This document shows positions 59,240 to 64,000 of a stretch of 64,000 nucleotides of DNA, piece by piece. Made by a program: the position numbers and the translations under genes. Numbering within the stretch: position 1 is the stretch's first letter; every line of letters begins with the position of its first letter. Under the pieces are notes generated by a model, which was given only the letters and a program-made list of their open reading frames with translations, did not search any database and was not told where the DNA came from. Origin of the DNA: Acidihalobacter yilgarnensis. Lineage in GTDB: Bacteria; Pseudomonadota; Gammaproteobacteria; DSM-5130; Acidihalobacteraceae. Location of the stretch: NCBI RefSeq assembly GCF_001753245.1, contig NZ_CP017415.1, forward strand, positions 1,764,501 through 1,828,500, given 5' to 3'.

Positions 59240-60016
59240 ATGAGTTTTCGCGTCGTGATCCCCGCGCGTTATGCTTCCACTCGGTTGCCTGGCAAACCGC
59301 TGTTGCCATTGGCCGGGCGGCCGTTGATCGCACACGTGCATGATTGCGCGGTGGCCTCTGGAGCAGCCGAGATTCTGGTTGCAACTGACGACCCCCGTAT
59401 TGCAGAGGCCTGTGAGGGTTTCGGCGCATCCGTGGTCATGACTTCGTCGACGCATCGTTCCGGCAGCGAGCGACTCGCGGAGGTTGCCACCACACGAGGC
59501 TGGAGCGACGACGATATTGTGGTCAATCTCCAAGGCGATGAACCATTGACGCCGCCGGCGATTATTCGCCAGGTGGCTGAGGATTTGACCCATTTCCCAG
59601 AGGCCAGCGTTTCCACGCTGTGTGCGCCGATCCATTCGGCCGCGCAACTCAACGATCCACACACGGTCAAGGTCGTGCGTGACGCAGCGGGTTACGCTTT
59701 GTATTTCAGTCGCGCACCGATTCCCTGGGAGCGCGATGTGATCGGTGCCGAAGCGAAGGAGACGCCGATCGGTTGGCGCCATGTAGGCATGTACGCCTAT
59801 CGCGCGGGTTACCTGCGACGCTATGTGACGCTACCCGCCTGTGAGCTTGAATCCATCGAGAAGCTCGAACAGCTCCGCGTGCTATGGCATGGCGCGCGCA
59901 TTCACGTGGCCGAGGCCGTTGAAGTACCGGGGCATGGCGTCGACACACCGGAGGATTTGAAGCTCGTAGCGGCCCTCATGGCACAAAAGACCGGATCAAT
60001 GACGCACCCTGAGTGA
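59240..60016 (+). CDS. kdsB: 3-deoxy-manno-octulosonate cytidylyltransferase
   Basis: 258 residues. It makes CMP-Kdo for LPS inner core. Nucleotidyltransferase motif VIPARYASTRLPGKPL, NLQGDEPLTPP and YFSRAPIPWERD are diagnostic. It is the last gene of the exbB-kdsB cluster, preceded by a GAGG-rich region. In many relatives the LMW phosphatase, murB and rne follow; here the phosphatase and rne are 45 kb away, so the block has been split. Confidence 0.96.
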   Translation: MSFRVVIPARYASTRLPGKPLLPLAGRPLIAHVHDCAVASGAAEILVATDDPRIAEACEGFGASVVMTSSTHRSGSERLAEVATTRGWSDDDIVVNLQGDEPLTPPAIIRQVAEDLTHFPEASVSTLCAPIHSAAQLNDPHTVKVVRDAAGYALYFSRAPIPWERDVIGAEAKETPIGWRHVGMYAYRAGYLRRYVTLPACELESIEKLEQLRVLWHGARIHVAEAVEVPGHGVDTPEDLKLVAALMAQKTGSMTHPE

Positions 60017-60147
60017 TAATTCACCTCAAAAACAAACAATAAATATTTGAATAGTTAGTATTTTATATAAATTAATTTGTCTGATGATCGCAGCGGTCGG
60101 GTCAGGCCCGGCCGCTGCAGTTACGCCGACGGGGCGCTAGCCGATGT
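60017..60147. terminator. AT-rich gap with a GC hairpin between convergent genes
   Basis: About 60020-60082 is strikingly AT-rich. At 60090-60118 GCAGCGGTCGGG pairs with CCCGGCCGCTGC (one wobble) around a 5-nt loop, just beyond the stop of the minus-strand gene at 60148. On the minus strand the hairpin is followed after about 10 nt by AT-rich DNA. It is a probable terminator for that gene and perhaps for kdsB. Confidence 0.5.
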
Positions 60148-60552
60148 TTACTTTGCCGCCTCTTTGAGCAGGCCGTGCATCGCCAATGCGACATCGTGTG
60201 CCGCCGAAGGATTGTCGATGGTCACACCGATGCTTGCCAGCTGATCGACTTGCTCCAACAGTTTGCGCTTGGCGGTCGACGCCTCATCGTGGATCGCACC
60301 ATCACCCAGGCCCTTGCAGGGGTTCATCGCCTTGGGATCGAATCCCTTGCCGTGTTCACCCACCATGCAGTTAAGGATGTGGTGCATGTGCATATGCATG
60401 TGCGCCAGCGAATCGGCCTTGATGAGAAAATCCGCGTGCAGCAACGCCTTGTCAATTTGCTGTTGGGCATTGCCGGCAGCCATGCCGTTGGCGCTGAATC
60501 CGAGTGTGAACGCACACACGGTGAGAGTAGCCAATAGACTGTTTTTTTTCAT
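60148..60552 (-). CDS. Secreted His/Met-rich small protein
   Basis: 134 residues. A signal peptide is cut near GMAA-GN (residue 26). The centre has HMHMHMHH at residues 51-58, followed by a cysteine at 62 and another at 79 (NPCKGLGDG). Alternating histidine and methionine is a classical copper- or silver-binding pattern in periplasmic proteins, so a metal role is likely but inferred. The rest is helical. No known family recognised. It is a single gene, convergent to kdsB and divergent from the PBP gene. Confidence 0.8.
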   Translation of the reverse strand: MKKNSLLATLTVCAFTLGFSANGMAAGNAQQQIDKALLHADFLIKADSLAHMHMHMHHILNCMVGEHGKGFDPKAMNPCKGLGDGAIHDEASTAKRKLLEQVDQLASIGVTIDNPSAAHDVALAMHGLLKEAAK

Positions 60553-60762
60553 GGTTTACGCCTCCATTCCAGTGGGCCGCGAGGGTCTCTGCCTTCGGGC
60601 ACACTAATCATAGCCTCACGTTTCTGTCGCGTGTCGAATTGTATAAAACGCCAACGCGTCAATCGATACGCGCAGACTCCGACTGAACCTGACACCAAAT
60701 ATCGTGTCCAACCAACTCGCGTGCCAGTGCACGTGCAAGTCGAGGCAAAAGGGCAGGGAGGC

Positions 60763-63366
60763 ATGAGACGCGAACACAACCGCGGTACGCGCGGGCAGGG
60801 CCGTTTCTGGCGTATCACGGGGCAAGTGGTAGTGTTGCTGGTGGTATTCGGCACGCTGGGGGTTGGCTCGTGGCTAATCTATCTCTGGCACTCATTGCCA
60901 TCGGTGGCAGAGCTCAAGCACTGGAATCCAGCGACGCCATTACGTATTTACGCGGCGAACGGCCAGCTCTTGTCCGTTGACGGCCCGCGCCTGCGCGACA
61001 CCTTGCAGTCACAGCAGATTCCCGACCAGCTACGCAATGCCTTCGTCTCGGCCGAAAACGGACACTTCTGGAGCAATAACCCAATTTATTACCCGGTCAG
61101 CTTTCCGGGCATCCTGCGCGCCGCCTGGATCGATCTGATCCATTTTGCGCCAGTGCAGGGCGCAAGCACCATCCCAGAACAGGTCGCCCGTAACTTCTAT
61201 CTCTCACCCGAGAAAACGATCACCCGCAAGGTTCGCGAAATTCTGCTGGCCTACAAACTCACCCAGCACTTCAGCCATCGCGACATCCTAGATCTATATC
61301 TGAATAAGATTTATCTTGGTAACGGTGCCTACGGCATTGGTGCCGCCGCACAGATCTACTACGGCAAGCAGGTTGATGCACTTTCCCTCCCGCAAATGGC
61401 AATGCTGGCAGGACTTCCAGCCGCCCCCGCGTACTTCAACCCCCTGGCCAACCCAAAAGATGCCCGCGCACGCCGCAATTACGTCCTTGGGCGCATGCTC
61501 GTGCATGGATACATCTCGCAACAAGAAGCCAGAGAGGCGGAAGCCGCGCCGCTGACGGCCCAGTACCACACCGAGGGGCGCAATATCGCGCGTTATGCCA
61601 CTCAATGGATTGAGCAATGGTTGGTTTCGCAATACGGCGCGGACATGACTTATCGCACCGGGCTGCGCGTATATACGACCATCGTGCCCAGATTACAGAG
61701 CGCTGCAAACGAGGCCGTGGCTACCGGCCTCGAGAACTATTCAATGGGGCTCGACAGCCTGGATCCCAAACAATATCAGGGCCCAGTCGCGCACCTCGAC
61801 GAAACGCAGATCACACAGGCACTCAACGGTGTGCGCCCCACCGTCTTGCCGCCGCAAGACCCGGCTAATCTTCACTGGGGACTGGTTTTGTCCACAACGC
61901 GGAGCCACGCGAAAATCTCCCTGGAAGGGCAGGAGAGTATTGACCTCGGACAGCGTGGCGTGGCTTGGATTGCGGGCGCTCCAAACGCGAAAAAATCACC
62001 CCAAGTCGATGTGGCCAAGCTGCTCAAGCGCGGCGATCTCGTGTGGTTGCGGCATTATGTGAATCCCGGTTGGCCTGCGAACGGGGAAGACTGGCGCACC
62101 GCCGTCTGGAAAACACCCGCACCCGGCGAAGCCGGTTGGCAGCTCACGCAAATACCCAAGGTACAAGGCGCGTTGGTTGGCATGGACAACTCGACTGGTG
62201 CCATCGTTTCCATCGCAGGTGGATTCAGTTACTCGTTGAGTCACTTCGACCGGGCACTTTATGCATACCGCCAGCCGGGCTCTTCCTTCAAACCCTTCGT
62301 CTATGCCGCTGCGCTGGATGGCCCGGAACTTCTCGCACATGGCAAATCAAACTATCTGACGCCGATCTCCCTGATTGCCGACACACCGCTCAAAATCAAA
62401 TTGCCCAATGGGACCTATTACAAGCCGACCAACTACGAGAAAACCTTCTCGGACACACCCATCCCACTGTGGAAGGATCTGGCAGATTCCATCAACGTGC
62501 CCAGTGTGCGTATTCTGATGCACGTCGGCATCCCGTATGCGATCCAATACGCCAAACAATTCGGCTTCAAGAATACACAACTCCCCCCCGTACCCTCGCT
62601 CGTCCTCGGTGCCGCAGACGTCACGCCGATGCAGATGGCGCGAGCCTATGCCGTGTTTTCCAATGGCGGCTTTCTCATCAATCCCTACCTGATCACCAAA
62701 GTCATCAAGGCCGACGGCGAAGCGCTGCCACTCAAAAATTGCACGCTCTGCGTCACACAACCACCCAATAAACCCGTAATAACGCCCGGCGTGGCCTACC
62801 TGATGACACGCATGCTGCAACGCGTCATCAGAAACGGAACCGGAATTGCCGCCAAACCGCTCGGACATTATCTGGCCGGCAAGACCGGCACGACCAATGA
62901 CGAAAAGAATGCCTGGTTCGTAGGCTACGGGCGCCACTACATCGCCTCCGCGTGGGTCGGTTACGACAACAATGGCCCCATGGGTCACTGGGCCGCCGGC
63001 GCCCGCGAGGCACTCCCTATCTGGATTCATTTCATGAAGTCCGCATTGGCGGAAGAGGGCGATTACCCATTCTTCAAACCACAGGACATCACCCAGGCCA
63101 GCATTAACCCGAAAACAGGCACCCTCGAATCCGAAGGTGGCCAGGTATTCGACTTCCTATCCGGTTTTCTGCCTCCGGCCAGTGTCCCGGAATTCCCACT
63201 CTTCGGCCCGAACGCCAGCATGAACATGCCGCCCAGCACCACCAGTACCGGCTCGGGCAACGCCAACAACAGCTTCCTGCAACAGTTCGGCAACGCCCCG
63301 CTGCAAAACCCACCTAAAAGCGGCAACGGCAATAGCACGCAAAACAACAACGGGCCGCTTTTTTAA
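60763..63366 (+). CDS. Class A penicillin-binding protein (PBP1a-like)
   Basis: 867 residues from the ATG at 60763, followed at once by a basic stretch and the membrane helix VVVLLVVFGTLGVGSWLIYLW; the frame continues upstream to 60631, but those 44 residues look non-coding. GT51 transglycosylase domain (about 60-230), an OB-like insert, and transpeptidase domain with SSFK (QPGSSFKPF), SIN (ADSINVPSV) and KTG (LAGKTGTTND). The transpeptidase motifs are normal. The GT51 motifs are changed: E98-N-G-H-F in place of EDxxF with the later histidine missing, and GASTIPEQ in place of GASTITQQ. The last 50 residues are rich in Asn, Gly, Ser and Pro. Confidence 0.9.
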   Translation: MRREHNRGTRGQGRFWRITGQVVVLLVVFGTLGVGSWLIYLWHSLPSVAELKHWNPATPLRIYAANGQLLSVDGPRLRDTLQSQQIPDQLRNAFVSAENGHFWSNNPIYYPVSFPGILRAAWIDLIHFAPVQGASTIPEQVARNFYLSPEKTITRKVREILLAYKLTQHFSHRDILDLYLNKIYLGNGAYGIGAAAQIYYGKQVDALSLPQMAMLAGLPAAPAYFNPLANPKDARARRNYVLGRMLVHGYISQQEAREAEAAPLTAQYHTEGRNIARYATQWIEQWLVSQYGADMTYRTGLRVYTTIVPRLQSAANEAVATGLENYSMGLDSLDPKQYQGPVAHLDETQITQALNGVRPTVLPPQDPANLHWGLVLSTTRSHAKISLEGQESIDLGQRGVAWIAGAPNAKKSPQVDVAKLLKRGDLVWLRHYVNPGWPANGEDWRTAVWKTPAPGEAGWQLTQIPKVQGALVGMDNSTGAIVSIAGGFSYSLSHFDRALYAYRQPGSSFKPFVYAAALDGPELLAHGKSNYLTPISLIADTPLKIKLPNGTYYKPTNYEKTFSDTPIPLWKDLADSINVPSVRILMHVGIPYAIQYAKQFGFKNTQLPPVPSLVLGAADVTPMQMARAYAVFSNGGFLINPYLITKVIKADGEALPLKNCTLCVTQPPNKPVITPGVAYLMTRMLQRVIRNGTGIAAKPLGHYLAGKTGTTNDEKNAWFVGYGRHYIASAWVGYDNNGPMGHWAAGAREALPIWIHFMKSALAEEGDYPFFKPQDITQASINPKTGTLESEGGQVFDFLSGFLPPASVPEFPLFGPNASMNMPPSTTSTGSGNANNSFLQQFGNAPLQNPPKSGNGNSTQNNNGPLF

Positions 63367-63447
63367 GGCCTCGTCCAAAGGGCGATTCAAAGGCGCTTTT
63401 GGCCGGATTGCCCATCGAACAACACCAAAAGTGTCATCCATGGCACA

Positions 63448-63476
63448 AAAGTCCCGTGTTACATATACGGGACTTT
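63448..63476. terminator. Hairpin after the PBP gene
   Basis: AAAGTCCCGT and ACGGGACTTT form a perfect 10-bp stem around a 9-nt loop. It is read as a bidirectional A-stem-T terminator between the PBP gene and the regulator at 63514. Confidence 0.6.
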
Positions 63477-63513
63477 GGAGGTCGCAGGCATCCACTGGCA
63501 CGTGGAGGTCTGT

Positions 63514-64000
63514 ATGTCACTTCGCATAATGAATAAGGCGCCCAATGCCGACCAAATCCACCATCAAAGGCGCCTCACAGCCGGTTTAAGCGAAGAACAG
63601 GCCGCCCAGATAGCCGGAGTCAGTTTGCGCACGTGGCGGCGCTGGGAGCGCGGAGAAAGCCCCATGCCGACGTCTGCATGGCAATGGTTCCGCACCGTCA
63701 CCGACGGCCTACCACTGGTCAAGGACTGGGAAGGCTGGGGGTTCAAGGACGGCAAGCTGTGGTCTCCGGAGAACGAGGGGTTCACACCCGGCCAGATCCG
63801 CTCTCTGACGTATCTGCAAGCCCTGAGCAAGGCCAAGACCGGACAACACCACTTCCAGCCCTCGGACGTCTTGGGCGGCATCGACGAACGCCTGGCCAAC
63901 CACCTCAAGCTGCTGGGCAAGCTCGACCTGATCGGACTGCTGCTCTCGCTGACCTACAGCGAACACCTCAAGCACCACCCACAGAGCAGCGAGCAGATCG
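63514..64000 (+). CDS. Phage-type HTH regulator with DUF3653-like region, cut by the window end
   Basis: At least 162 residues, open to the right edge. A GGAGGT sequence lies 5-6 bp before the ATG. Residues about 20-50 form an XRE-like helix-turn-helix (RRLTAGLSEEQAAQIAGVSLRTWRRWERGE). The stretch LPLVKDWEGWGFKDGKLWSPENEGFTPGQI then resembles DUF3653 proteins of filamentous phages and islands. The remainder has coiled-coil-like helices (ERLANHLKLLGKLDLIGLLL). A regulator or replication-control gene at the edge of a mobile element is the likely meaning. Confidence 0.7.
   Translation, partial: MSLRIMNKAPNADQIHHQRRLTAGLSEEQAAQIAGVSLRTWRRWERGESPMPTSAWQWFRTVTDGLPLVKDWEGWGFKDGKLWSPENEGFTPGQIRSLTYLQALSKAKTGQHHFQPSDVLGGIDERLANHLKLLGKLDLIGLLLSLTYSEHLKHHPQSSEQI
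63519..63535 (+). other. XerC-arm-like half site (low confidence)
   Basis: ACTTCGCATAA-TGAATA resembles the XerC half and central region of dif/pdif sites. The right arm (expected TTATGTTAAAT) is absent. Xer-dependent phages carry such half-degenerate att sites, but chance is not excluded. Confidence 0.25.

Noticed and set aside
63514-63540. Integron attC or a complete dif site
   Set aside because: Only one 11-bp arm fits; the second arm and the attC core sites are missing. Kept only as a low-confidence half site.

Overview
The window is a piece of a GC-rich gammaproteobacterial chromosome. Gene order over most of it matches blocks known from Pseudomonas and the Chromatiales: LMW phosphatase-rne-rluC-HAD, maf-yceD-rpmF-plsX-fabH, nagZ-MTI phosphorylase-csiV-mfd, and lolC/D-DUF2062-comEC-exbB/D-msbA-lpxK-Trm112-kdsB. 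The glgC-GH57-malQ glycogen operon and the DsrE-family protein suggest a sulfur-oxidising Chromatiales/Ectothiorhodospiraceae-like organism. That last placement is inference, not something the sequence proves.

Layout. (1) 1-1753: the end of an apparent genomic island. It holds a left-truncated P-loop ATPase, a 27-bp inverted-repeat pair, and a fragment matching the 3' end of a tRNA-Ser gene, which would be an attachment-site remnant. (2) 1888-8751: glycogen and alpha-glucan metabolism, with glgB divergent from an overlapping glgC-GH57-malQ operon. (3) 8909-15815: bioA, an LMW protein phosphatase, RNase E, RluC and a HAD phosphatase. (4) 15907-19761 (minus): Maf and a two-subunit pyruvate carboxylase. 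(5) 19918-26286: yceD-rpmF-plsX-fabH, then a CYTH protein, a family 5-like uracil-DNA glycosylase, uvrC and pgsA as a chain of overlapping genes. (6) 26467-26801: tRNA-Gly, tRNA-Cys and tRNA-Leu. (7) 26847-34810: nagZ, an MscS channel, a patatin, a DsrE-type protein, a purine/methylthio salvage pair, aat, a COG3146-type acyltransferase and trxB. (8) 35021-49465: ftsK, lolA, rarA, a 3-hydroxybutyrate-oligomer hydrolase, csiV, mfd, agmatine deiminase and a LolF/LolD lipoprotein exporter. (9) 49511-60016: DUF2062, comEC, an atypical Nramp transporter, and the lipid A/Kdo operon exbB-exbD-msbA-(WaaA-like)-lpxK-Trm112-kdsB. (10) 60148-64000: a His/Met-rich secreted protein, a class A PBP with changed transglycosylase motifs, and the start of a phage- or island-type regulator at the right edge.

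The most notable observations are these. Both ends look like mobile-element edges. Five single-base frame breaks affect rne (two), nagZ (two) and the oligomer hydrolase (one); three of them lie in six-base G/C runs where the protein requires seven. A degenerate WaaA-like gene sits between msbA and lpxK. The Nramp homologue lacks the canonical metal-site motifs and has a Fur-box-like sequence upstream. A perfect 17-bp palindrome abuts the ftsK start. The yceD promoter predicts a nearly leaderless mRNA. I did not find a convincing, wholly new multi-gene system. The best candidates for undescribed biology are the truncated island ATPase and the WaaA-like protein.
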